Positions 33,079-40,833 of a stretch of 64,000 bases of DNA are shown piece by piece; position 1 is the first letter of the stretch; each line of letters begins with the position of its first letter. Below the pieces are notes generated by a model, which searched no databases, was not told where the DNA came from, and saw only the letters and a program-made list of their open reading frames with translations. The translations under genes were made by a program, and so were the position numbers. Origin of the DNA: Anaerolineaceae bacterium UBA5211 (GTDB lineage: Bacteria > Chloroflexota > Anaerolineae > Anaerolineales > Anaerolineaceae). Location: the NCBI GenBank assembly GCA_002412595.1, contig DHVJ01000047.1, positions 5,346-69,345 on the forward strand, given 5' to 3'.

Positions 33079-35271
33079 ATGTGGATCATTTTTTATTTTG
33101 TTCTAACCACGTTAGAAACAGTCAGTCTTTTTGTCTATAACCTAGTGCAAGTATCCAACTTACAGGAACGCGTTTGGCTGCATTATTCAGCCGAACGCCT
33201 GGTTTTGCTGGGCGCATTGTTGCTGGTTTGCACGGCTGTGCTGATCCTGACGATCCAATCCATTCGTGCGCTGAAAAAAGGGGAAACCTTTCCTCGTAAA
33301 GTATTGAAGCATGAAAGCAGCTTATGGCTGGTGTTGATTCTCAGTATCCTTGTGCTTATAGGCCTGAGCGGCTTGCTGGTGCAGCCGGATGGCTTTTTTG
33401 GCGATTATTTAGCTATTTACCGGAATCTAAAGCCGACTTTGTTCTGGCTGCTGCTGGTGAGTCTGCAAACTTTCTTTTTTGCGTTTATTTGGTATTGTGT
33501 TCATTTTCTGGAAAAGCCGCAGCTGTCTGTGCCGGCCCTTATGATTTCCGAGATGAAGATCGTGATGGTTGTTTTCGCGGCCAGCCTGCTGATAAAGGTG
33601 CTGTTTGTGCTTCCGCTTGGCTACGGTATGTTGAAGGATGTGGGAGAAACGAAGTACCTCTATATGTTGCAATATTTCAACGAAGGCATTTTCCTGCGCT
33701 CAGCCACAGAATTTACCACCCATTACCCGCCGTTTTACCCGTTGTCCCTGATGGCCGTTTATTCCATCCGCGATTATGCCTATGAAGGTATCAAGTTAAT
33801 TAACGCTCTGGCTGCCTCCAGCCTAGTCTTTCCGATATATTTTCTGGCGCGTCGTTTCTTTGACAACAAGACCAGTCTGGTTCTGATTGTGATCACCAGC
33901 CTGATACCGTTCCAATTCTTGTTGCCCATCCGGCTATTGAGTGAAAATCTGTATTTTCCGTTGCTGATTTGGGCTTTGTTCCTGACTTTTGTGCGGCCGG
34001 CGAATCCGCGCTATCGCTTTGTCTGGGACTGTCTGACCGGATTTACGCTGGGATTGCTTTACCTGACCCGCTATATCAGCCTGGCGTTGATTCCCTTTTT
34101 GATGTTGATTTGGTGGTTGAAACCTTTCAATGGGGAACGCGGCCTGTTGAAATTCAGCACTCAAAAACTTCTGCATGCTCTGCTGATGCTCTTTCTGGCC
34201 GCTATCACCTTCCTGCCATGGGTGAACATCGGCCTGGATAATAACTTGCCCCTTTCCCAGATGTTAGGTTTTGGTATCGCCTCTAATACCAATCCAGCGC
34301 AGTTGACCGTTTTGAATCTGCTCAAATGGATTGCGTTTTATGGTGCTTATTTCATCCTTTTAGCGGCACCGGTGCTGAACTTGTTGGGAATAACTTTGAG
34401 AGATTTCCACCTGAAAGATTTGGCTGATGAAAAAAACCGCTGGATATTATCCCTGCTGATTTTGATGTTGGCTTTCGGGTTGGCCATCGTGCGCCATTCC
34501 TGGCGCGCAGATTACAACCTGGACCTGCCCAAGCGCCTGATGGGCCGTTATGTGATCTATTTTGTGCCTTTGTTCCTTCTGACGGCTTTTATGGCTATAG
34601 GGCATATCCACAAAGCCAGGTACCGCAACCTGACAGACTTTTTGCTTCGGTATGAATTGCTGCCTTTCCTTTTGGTAGGATTGAGCTATTTGCTGGTGAT
34701 CCGCGGCAGCCTGCTGCCGGTCAACACTGAGTTCATCCATGCGCTCATTTCCATAGATGGCTATTACATCCAGCTGCTGGGACCGGCCTTCTTCCCGCTG
34801 TTGATTGTGCTTTATACCGGCAGCAATTTATGGCTGTGGTTTGAGAAAAAGGATTTCTTCCGTTTTGCCCTGGTGGGCTTGATGTTGTACTATTTGGCAG
34901 GGCAGCCGGCGTATCTGAAGCTGATGGCTTCAGAGCAAACTTCCCAACAAATGGGCAAATTGGCCCTGGATGCCATGCTGGCAGCCAACCGGGACGCCGG
35001 TGAGGCATTAAGCTATGAAATCCTTGTGCCGGATGATTTGAGCCGCGATGAGTTGGATGATGTGGCCTGGACCATCTTCATCCGCCATCCACAGAGCGAT
35101 TGGGAGGTAGGGCACTATTTGCCTGAGAAAATCGAAAGTCTATCGGCGCGTGCCGTTATTGTTCTGCTGCCACTGATAGATGCGCAGGAAGAATTGACTG
35201 GTTCCTTTGAACAGGTGACTATCAATGAACAACTTTACGCGCTGCAGCTGATTTTTCCACCTGCGCAGTAA
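33079..35271 (+). CDS. Polytopic GT-C/ArnT-like glycosyltransferase
   Basis: 730 residues with about 13 membrane helices and a C-terminal soluble part from about residue 630. The features are of the dolichol-phosphate-mannose/ArnT superfamily: a 'FTTHYPPFYPLSLMAVY' loop near 216, typical of these transferases, and a 'YLTRYISLALIPFL' helix near 328. It probably moves a sugar from a polyprenyl phosphate to an extracytoplasmic acceptor. No ribosome-binding site is evident before the ATG at 33079; the preceding 'ACCACGGA.TTATACAGATAACC' resembles a dispersed intergenic repeat. Role and partners unknown. Confidence 0.7.
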   Translation: MWIIFYFVLTTLETVSLFVYNLVQVSNLQERVWLHYSAERLVLLGALLLVCTAVLILTIQSIRALKKGETFPRKVLKHESSLWLVLILSILVLIGLSGLLVQPDGFFGDYLAIYRNLKPTLFWLLLVSLQTFFFAFIWYCVHFLEKPQLSVPALMISEMKIVMVVFAASLLIKVLFVLPLGYGMLKDVGETKYLYMLQYFNEGIFLRSATEFTTHYPPFYPLSLMAVYSIRDYAYEGIKLINALAASSLVFPIYFLARRFFDNKTSLVLIVITSLIPFQFLLPIRLLSENLYFPLLIWALFLTFVRPANPRYRFVWDCLTGFTLGLLYLTRYISLALIPFLMLIWWLKPFNGERGLLKFSTQKLLHALLMLFLAAITFLPWVNIGLDNNLPLSQMLGFGIASNTNPAQLTVLNLLKWIAFYGAYFILLAAPVLNLLGITLRDFHLKDLADEKNRWILSLLILMLAFGLAIVRHSWRADYNLDLPKRLMGRYVIYFVPLFLLTAFMAIGHIHKARYRNLTDFLLRYELLPFLLVGLSYLLVIRGSLLPVNTEFIHALISIDGYYIQLLGPAFFPLLIVLYTGSNLWLWFEKKDFFRFALVGLMLYYLAGQPAYLKLMASEQTSQQMGKLALDAMLAANRDAGEALSYEILVPDDLSRDELDDVAWTIFIRHPQSDWEVGHYLPEKIESLSARAVIVLLPLIDAQEELTGSFEQVTINEQLYALQLIFPPAQ

Positions 35272-35324
35272 ATATGTTGATATGACTTGATCGGAATATT
35301 ACCAATATTCCTAAACAAGCCTAT

Positions 35325-36977
35325 TCACTTCTTAACCTGCGGAAGGTTGCCATTCTGATTCCGCAGCCATTTCAAAATGTTTTTGAAATCAAGCGGCTTT
35401 GAAATGTAATACCCTTGCAGGCAATCCACACCCAACTCCAACAGTTTATCCTGCTCTTCTTTTTTCTCCATACCCTCTGCGATAACGAGGATATGAGAGG
35501 ATTGTGCAATCGAGATGATGCCTTTGATAATAGCCTGATTGCCCTTATTGTGGTGGATATCGTCCACAAATGATTTGTCGATCTTAATGGCACTGATATC
35601 TTTATTCTGGAAATTGCTGATACTGGTAAATCCAACCCCAAAATCGTCAATGGAAATCTTGACGCCTTCGCGTATCAGCGATTGCAGGTTAATCTTGCAT
35701 TGCGGGTCATCTGCTAAAAAGCCCCTTTCGGTGATTTCAAGCGCCAGGTGGTGAGGCGGAAAACGATGTTTGCGGATCAGGTTGTTCACGCGATCGGCGA
35801 AATCCACCTGGAACAGGTTCGTGATGGAAATATTGAGTGAAATATCCAGGTTAAAACCTGCCTGATATAGCTTTTCCATTCGCCCCAGGTTGGTTTCCAG
35901 CGAATAATAGGTCAGGAAATTGGCGATGCGTGTAAATTCCAGGTCAGGAATGAAGTGGTCCGGTGGAATTAGCCCTTTTACGGGATGATTCCAGCGCACC
36001 AGAGCTTCCAGTGAACACACTCTCCCGTCTGCATGAACGATGGGTTGATAGTGGAAATCAATCTCGTTCGTGCGAATGGCATTTTGAAATTGTCCTAATA
36101 AAATCGGGATTTCCGGATTTGAGAGATTGGGATTGTACAACTGGTAAGGTTTTTGGTGCTTTTTGGCTTCATTGAGCGCCAGAAAGCTGTTTTTCAAGAT
36201 CTCATCAGTCGATTGGCCGCCTTCGGGATAAGAGGCTTCTCCCATTGATATTTCACAATACAACGGAATGCCGTTGATAATGATGGGTTCCTCAAGGAGG
36301 ACGGACAATTTGTTGATATCCTGGCGGATATCGAACAATACTAAGCCGATTGTGTTCAAACGAATTTGCAGCAGCTGGTAATTCTTGAAATGGCGGCGAA
36401 TGGTCAGGATGATTTCGTCATTCAGCTTATTGACACTATCCAGGCCAAAGGTAGCCAGCAAATCATTTTGATTGCTGACCTCGATCAGGATCGAGCGAAA
36501 TTTCATAACCTGGTTGGAATCCAGGTTGCTATTCACCTGGGCGCTGAATTCATCCCAACTTGAAAACAGATATCTGCTGGGGGACCTTTCAGTTTCTGTT
36601 TTTGTGTGAGAATCTCCGATGATCAGGTTCTTCAACAAGCCTATGATCAAACCGGCACTGCTGAAATAAATGGCGCGCAACATGCTGGCCTGAAGTTGAC
36701 TGGTTTCAGTCAAACCAAATGGCGAGGGATTCAAGACGTCAATTAGCAATTCAGCGATGATACCGCTTAATATGCCGATGCGATAATCAAACACGAAAGC
36801 GGAGACCATGATCGGCAGATACATTAGATGGGTTAATATATTATCCGGAATATTCGTTTTGGAAATAATAAAGGCGAAAACCACTTGAACACATAAGGTG
36901 CCAACCAGAATACTAATCGGTTTTTCTTTCCGTTTTAGCCTGTTGAAAAATTCTACCTTCAATTTACTCTCCACCAT
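35325..36977 (-). CDS. Membrane c-di-GMP phosphodiesterase (degenerate GGDEF + EAL)
   Basis: 550 residues. Four to five N-terminal membrane helices (about 20-120), a degenerate GGDEF domain (about 140-290; the signature site reads 'RLNTIGLVLFDI', so no cyclase activity), and a full EAL domain (about 295-540). The EAL catalytic set is present: 'SLEALVRWNHP', 'NISIT', 'LEITERG', 'IDDFGVGFTS', 'IKIDKSFV' and 'VIAEGMEKKEE', with the final 'GYYISKPL'. It should hydrolyse c-di-GMP to pGpG. A TTG at 36962 with GGTGGAG before it is an alternative start. A c-di-GMP-I riboswitch lies directly upstream, giving product-substrate feedback. Confidence 0.9.
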   Translation of the reverse strand: MVESKLKVEFFNRLKRKEKPISILVGTLCVQVVFAFIISKTNIPDNILTHLMYLPIMVSAFVFDYRIGILSGIIAELLIDVLNPSPFGLTETSQLQASMLRAIYFSSAGLIIGLLKNLIIGDSHTKTETERSPSRYLFSSWDEFSAQVNSNLDSNQVMKFRSILIEVSNQNDLLATFGLDSVNKLNDEIILTIRRHFKNYQLLQIRLNTIGLVLFDIRQDINKLSVLLEEPIIINGIPLYCEISMGEASYPEGGQSTDEILKNSFLALNEAKKHQKPYQLYNPNLSNPEIPILLGQFQNAIRTNEIDFHYQPIVHADGRVCSLEALVRWNHPVKGLIPPDHFIPDLEFTRIANFLTYYSLETNLGRMEKLYQAGFNLDISLNISITNLFQVDFADRVNNLIRKHRFPPHHLALEITERGFLADDPQCKINLQSLIREGVKISIDDFGVGFTSISNFQNKDISAIKIDKSFVDDIHHNKGNQAIIKGIISIAQSSHILVIAEGMEKKEEQDKLLELGVDCLQGYYISKPLDFKNILKWLRNQNGNLPQVKK

Positions 36978-36988
36978 TAAAAAGAAAA

Positions 36989-37011
36989 ACCGGATTCGTA
37001 GACGGTCCGGT
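36989..37011 (-). terminator. Terminator of the c-di-GMP riboswitch expression platform
   Basis: On the minus strand ACCGGA (37011-37006) pairs with TCCGGT (36994-36989) across an 11-base loop, followed by TTTTTCTTTTT. It is located between the aptamer and the phosphodiesterase start codon. Confidence 0.7.
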
Positions 37012-37013
37012 AC

Positions 37014-37104
37014 GATGCCGGCAGCCTGGCAGCCATATCTATCCGAAGAAGAGAGTTAGGCCCATGGCTTTGCGTCCCCGTTTTTCACCGGGTTTGCTTT
37101 TTAC
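37014..37104 (-). promoter_or_regulatory. Cyclic di-GMP-I (GEMM) riboswitch
   Basis: Read on the minus strand, the aptamer has the class-defining elements in order: GCAAACCC (37097-37090), a short GAAAAA-capped stem, GGGGACGCAAAGCCATGGGC (about 37082-37063), CTAACTC, a variable hairpin capped by TTCG, then TGGCTGCCAGGCTGCCGG (about 37034-37016). This matches the GEMM-I consensus of two co-axial arms with GCAAAGCC and GGCTGCCGGGTTGCC-like 3' strand. A terminator follows before the EAL gene. The fold was judged by eye. Confidence 0.85.
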
Positions 37105-37344
37105 AACATTGTGATTATGGTTGTATTAATTTAAAATGTCAAGTGCTCGTTATCGATAAAGTTTTACGGAATAATTTTTTATAAAATAAATATACCAAAT
37201 TTTACAGTGTTTTGGTGCTTTTTTATCTGTATTCCAAAGAAATTTACCTCTTTCCTGCATAATTCTATATAATTAGTTTCTTGCTGTTTATTGTGAATGG
37301 GCATATTTTTAATACAGATATTTACAGGAAAGGATCAGAAATTA

Positions 37345-38025
37345 ATGATTATTCAAATCTATGCGTTTACGGATGCCAAGACTGCCGTTGAGGCAGTGAA
37401 TATGGGTGTTAATCATGTCGGATTTGTGGCTGGAAAATATGAAGTTGTGCCGGCTGAGTTGACTTTCAAACAGGCGCGTGAGATTGTCACCGCGCTGCCC
37501 TCGCAGGCAACTGCTGTGGCGCTGACCATGGCCGAGGATGTGGATGAGATCATGCGCATGGTAGAAGCCGTGCAACCGCACATCGTGCACATCTCCTCGG
37601 ATGTGGACTTGGTGAATGTGGAAATGATGCGCGAGCTGCATGAACGTTTGGCTGGACAGGCGCGTCTGATGAAAGCCATTCCGGTGGAAAATGAGGGCAG
37701 CATTGCCGTGGCGCAGAAATTTGCCGCGGTCAGCGATTTGCTGCTGCTGGATACCAAACATACTGATTTCCCGGGCGTGGGCGCCACCGGTCTGACGCAC
37801 GATTGGAGCGTCAGCCGCCGCATTGTCGAGACTGCCGGTATTCCGGTCATCATGGCGGGCGGGTTGACCCCGTCTAATGTGGGCGCGGCTATGCAGGAGA
37901 TCAAGCCCTGGGCTGTAGATAGCAACACTTCCACCAATGTTGAGGGCAGCAATGTGGATAAAGACCTGACGCGCATGCGTGCTTTTGTGGATGCCGTTCA
38001 CGCGGCCGAGAAAGAGCAGGCCTGA
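37345..38025 (+). CDS. TrpF-like (beta/alpha)8 protein without the catalytic cysteine
   Basis: 226 residues resembling phosphoribosylanthranilate isomerase: 'TDAKTAVEAVNMGVNHVGFV' near the start, 'LLLLDTKHTDFPGVGATGLTHDW' near 130-153 (with the conserved Asp), and 'PVIMAGGLTPSNVGAAM' near 168-184 (phosphate-binding). The opening that should read K-I-C-G is Q-I-Y-A, so the catalytic base Cys is replaced by Tyr and the V-Q-L-H-G strand is altered. No trp gene is nearby. It is therefore probably not a tryptophan enzyme. The start at 37345 has AGGAAAGGA upstream. It is paired with a PfkB kinase 5 bases downstream. Confidence 0.7.
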   Translation: MIIQIYAFTDAKTAVEAVNMGVNHVGFVAGKYEVVPAELTFKQAREIVTALPSQATAVALTMAEDVDEIMRMVEAVQPHIVHISSDVDLVNVEMMRELHERLAGQARLMKAIPVENEGSIAVAQKFAAVSDLLLLDTKHTDFPGVGATGLTHDWSVSRRIVETAGIPVIMAGGLTPSNVGAAMQEIKPWAVDSNTSTNVEGSNVDKDLTRMRAFVDAVHAAEKEQA

Positions 38026-38030
38026 GCGAT

Positions 38031-39029
38031 ATGCGCAGCGGGGAAGTGCTCATGCTGGGTGACATCAACATCGATACCGTCTGGCCGGTGGATAAGCTGC
38101 CGGGTGCCGGGCATGACGCCTATGTGCAATCGGTGAAGGTCGGGCTGGGCGGGGCGGTGCTGAACACAGCCATTGTGCTGGACCGCCTGGGCCAGCCTGC
38201 GGCCATGCTGAGCTGCATGGGGCAGGATTTGTGGGCGGCTCAGGCGCTGGAGCTGCTGCGCCAAACCGGCGTCAACCCGGATTATATCCGCGTGCGCCCT
38301 GAATTGGCCAGCGGGCTGATCTTTCTGGCGGTCACGCCGGATGGCGAACGCACCATGTTCTCATTCCGCGGCGCTAACACGCACCTGGAACCGCAGGACC
38401 TGCCCGCGCAAGCTTTCGAGCAGGCTTCCATCTTGCACATCTCCGGCTATTCCCTGCTGGAAGCGCCTCAAAGGGACGCGGCCTGGCGTGCGGTGGAGCT
38501 GGCTAAAGTGAATGGCGCAGCCATCAGCCTGGATACCGGCTTGGAACCGGCCCTGCTGACGCACGCGGAATTGTGCCGCCTGATCGAGATGACGGATATC
38601 TGTGTGACCGGTCCTAAGGAAATGCGTGAGTTGTACGGTGCAGCTACGCCGGAGGAAGCCATTGCCAAACTACAGTCGCTGGGCGTACGCCTGGCGGCGA
38701 TCAAGCTGGGCGAGGGCGGCTCATTGGTGGCGGACCAGACAGGCAGCGTCTTTTGCCCGGCTTTCTCTGTAGAAGTGGTGGACACCACCGGCGCGGGTGA
38801 TTCCTTCAGCGCCGGATTGCTGTTCGGCTGGACACACAGCTTGAGTCTGCCGGCCTCCGCGGTGCTGGCCAGCGCTCTGGGCGCCCTGGCGACCACTGTG
38901 TATGGCGCAGGCCTTGCTTTGCTGGGCAGGGAAGCGGTGCTGGCCTTTCTGAAAGCCAAGCGGGCGGATATTCCGCCGGATTTGCACGCAGGCTTTGAAG
39001 AAGTAATTGCACTTCTGGAAAAAATATAA
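38031..39029 (+). CDS. PfkB-family carbohydrate kinase
   Basis: 332 residues of the ribokinase/PfkB family. The N-terminal signature region 'GGAVLNTAIVLDRLGQPAAM' (about 41-60) precedes the C-terminal ATP/catalytic motif 'VDTTGAGDSFSAGLLFGW' near 247-264, with the catalytic Asp in GAGD. The family phosphorylates sugars or nucleosides; the substrate here is not predictable. It follows the TrpF-like gene after 5 bases, so the two likely act in one pathway. The linked microcompartment uses a deoxy-pentose phosphate, and deoxyribokinases belong to this family, but that link is only a guess. Confidence 0.88.
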   Translation: MRSGEVLMLGDINIDTVWPVDKLPGAGHDAYVQSVKVGLGGAVLNTAIVLDRLGQPAAMLSCMGQDLWAAQALELLRQTGVNPDYIRVRPELASGLIFLAVTPDGERTMFSFRGANTHLEPQDLPAQAFEQASILHISGYSLLEAPQRDAAWRAVELAKVNGAAISLDTGLEPALLTHAELCRLIEMTDICVTGPKEMRELYGAATPEEAIAKLQSLGVRLAAIKLGEGGSLVADQTGSVFCPAFSVEVVDTTGAGDSFSAGLLFGWTHSLSLPASAVLASALGALATTVYGAGLALLGREAVLAFLKAKRADIPPDLHAGFEEVIALLEKI

Positions 39030-39030
39030 A

Positions 39031-39065
39031 AATAACTCCGGCAGTTTATTACTGCCGGAGTTATT
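39031..39065 (+). terminator. Terminator after the PfkB kinase gene
   Basis: A perfect 15-bp stem (39031-39045 with 39051-39065) with loop TTATT. The flanking A/T tracts make it usable on both strands. Confidence 0.85.
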
Positions 39066-39278
39066 TATCTCGGCTGTTGTTTAAAAATTGCCTGGCCGGT
39101 CGGCCCGGGCCTGTTCTCCCCACGACCTTTTCAGCGCTGCAAGCCGCCGTTCACGATGAATTTCCTTCAAATCTAGGCTCTTATCTTTAGCCGTTTTGCT
39201 GATTTTCGTATAAAATACATAGAGTTTTAAAATTCCGAAAATATAAAAAAAAATGGTAAACTGGCGGAAAGGAAATTT

Positions 39279-40136
39279 ATGCCCAAAATAAGCATTATTA
39301 CTGATACGGATTCAAGCTTGCCTGAAGAAATGGCTGCAGCACATCACATCCTGCAGGTGCCGATTTCGATCCATCTGGATGAGGATTTTTCCGGAACGGA
39401 TCTTACAATTAACAATGCCGCATTATTCAAAAAGATCGATGCGGTTGGCAAGCTGCCAACAACCGCGGCGCCCAACCCCGCTCTCTTTGTCGAATATTTT
39501 GAGAGAGTATTTGAAACAGAAAAACCCGACACGCTGATCTATTTTGCCATCAGCAGCGAAATGAGCGCCACCATCAAATCTGCGCAGACCGCAGCGCAGG
39601 AATTGAAAGGTCTGGATATTCGCGTGATTGATACCAATAGCCTGTGTATGGCGCAGGGATATATGGTATTGGCCGCCGCAGAAGCCGCCGTAAATGGCGC
39701 CTCGGTTGAATCGGTCATTGAGGCGGCGGAAAAGATGCGGGAGAACACTTTCCTGTATGCTGCTTTATCCACCCTGAAATACCTCTCGATGAGCGGGCGG
39801 GTTAGCCATGTCGCGGCTGGAATGGCGGGTATGCTGGATATTAAACCCATCCTGTCTGTCCAAAACGGGAAATTGACCATGCTGGAGAAAGTGCGCACAC
39901 GCAGCAAATCCTGGCAGCGCGTAATTGAGTTGGTCAAGGTGGATGTAGGCGATCATTCTATCCAGAGGGTGTCCATCTTGCACGTCAACGATGCGGGGAG
40001 TGCCCGAGTCTTTGAGAAGCTTTTACGCGACAACCTGGATTGCCCTGCGGACATTCCCATGGTGGATATGAACCCGGGCTTATCCGTGCACACTGGCGCC
40101 GGGCTGGTGGGCGTTTGCCTGGTGATCGATAAATAA
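39279..40136 (+). CDS. DegV-family fatty-acid-binding protein
   Basis: 285 residues. The opening 'ISIITDTDSSLPEEMAA' is the DegV/FakB start; 'KLPTTAAPNPALF' near 52-64 holds the T-(S/T)-(Q/A)-P motif, and 'SSEMSATIKSA' near 90 and 'VIDTNSLCMAQG' near 115 complete the fatty-acyl binding site. Family members (FakB) carry fatty acids for phosphorylation by FakA and incorporation into phospholipid. AAAGGAAA precedes the ATG. No fakA is nearby. Confidence 0.88.
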   Translation: MPKISIITDTDSSLPEEMAAAHHILQVPISIHLDEDFSGTDLTINNAALFKKIDAVGKLPTTAAPNPALFVEYFERVFETEKPDTLIYFAISSEMSATIKSAQTAAQELKGLDIRVIDTNSLCMAQGYMVLAAAEAAVNGASVESVIEAAEKMRENTFLYAALSTLKYLSMSGRVSHVAAGMAGMLDIKPILSVQNGKLTMLEKVRTRSKSWQRVIELVKVDVGDHSIQRVSILHVNDAGSARVFEKLLRDNLDCPADIPMVDMNPGLSVHTGAGLVGVCLVIDK

Positions 40137-40145
40137 TTTCTGACT

Positions 40146-40174
40146 TTGAGAAAGTAATTATTCACTAATATAAT
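40146..40174 (+). promoter_or_regulatory. Promoter of the higA-like gene
   Basis: TTGAGA (40146-40151), a 17-base spacer and TATAAT (40169-40174), 16 bases before the start codon. The transcript would have a leader of about 10 bases, with no clear ribosome-binding site. Confidence 0.6.
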
Positions 40175-40190
40175 AGATTACATTAACAAA

Positions 40191-40496
40191 ATGGCAGACA
40201 AGACAGATTTATTAGGTCCGCTTCATCCTGGTGAAGTGTTGTTGGAAGAATACCTAAAGCCATTGAACATCAGTCAAAACAAACTGGCTTTGCATTTACG
40301 TGTGCCTGCGCAGCGTATCAGTGAGATCATCAACGGCAAACGCGCGATTATCGCGGATACCGCAATTCGTTTGAGTAAGGTTATTGGAACCACTCCCGAA
40401 TTTTGGCTGTCTCTGCAAATGGACTATGACCTGCAAGTGACGATCCGGAGTGAGGGTGAACGCATCAATCGTGAAGTAGAGCCGATGCTGGTATAA
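40191..40496 (+). CDS. higA: HigA-type antitoxin/XRE regulator, apparently orphan
   Basis: 101 residues. 'LHPGEVLLEEYLKPLNISQN' near 10-29 and 'VPAQRISEIINGKRAI' near 38-53 are the HigA/VapI helix-turn-helix pattern; 'GTTPEFWLSLQMDYDL' near 69-84 is the typical end. HigA normally neutralises a HigB mRNA interferase encoded just upstream. Here the upstream gene is degV and no HigB-like frame is seen on either side, so it may be an orphan or a plain transcription factor. Confidence 0.85.
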   Translation: MADKTDLLGPLHPGEVLLEEYLKPLNISQNKLALHLRVPAQRISEIINGKRAIIADTAIRLSKVIGTTPEFWLSLQMDYDLQVTIRSEGERINREVEPMLV

Positions 40497-40500
40497 GAAA

Positions 40501-40527
40501 AACGGGATGAATTAAGATCATCCCGTT
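40501..40527. terminator. Terminator between higA and tRNA-Lys
   Basis: A perfect 10-bp stem (AACGGGATGA with TCATCCCGTT) with a 7-base loop, lying 11 bases from the tRNA 3' end on the other strand; it can serve both convergent transcripts. Confidence 0.75.
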
Positions 40528-40537
40528 AAACATAAAA

Positions 40538-40609
40538 TGAGCGCGAAGGGGCTCGAACCCTTAACCAATGGCTTAAAAGGCCACTGCTCTACCATTGAGC
40601 TACGCGCCC
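40538..40609 (-). tRNA. tRNA-Lys (anticodon TTT)
   Basis: Minus-strand cloverleaf of 72 bases: 7-bp acceptor (GGGCGCG with CGCGCTC, one G-T pair), D arm AGCTC...GAGC, a 5-bp anticodon stem with loop CTTTTAA, and a perfect T stem (AAGGG/CCCTT) with loop TTCGAGC. The 3' CCA is not encoded. Confidence 0.95.
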
Positions 40610-40833
40610 ACAAGGAATGCTATTTTAACATGCCCTGGGATTAACGTCAACGCTGTATTTACCGAACAAGGTTTGCTCTTGTTGAAATATGGGATTAGTT
40701 AATGCTATACTACAAAAAGCATTCAAGATGGATATAGCAATCAGGGGCCTTTTTTAGTCCATCCAATCAAAATAACCTGTATTACATCAGTATTATTCAA
40801 TATATCTCTCTTTATTTATCACAAGGAGAAAAG

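Noticed and set aside
37345..38025. Calling the gene trpF
   Set aside because: The catalytic Cys is missing and no trp genes are nearby.
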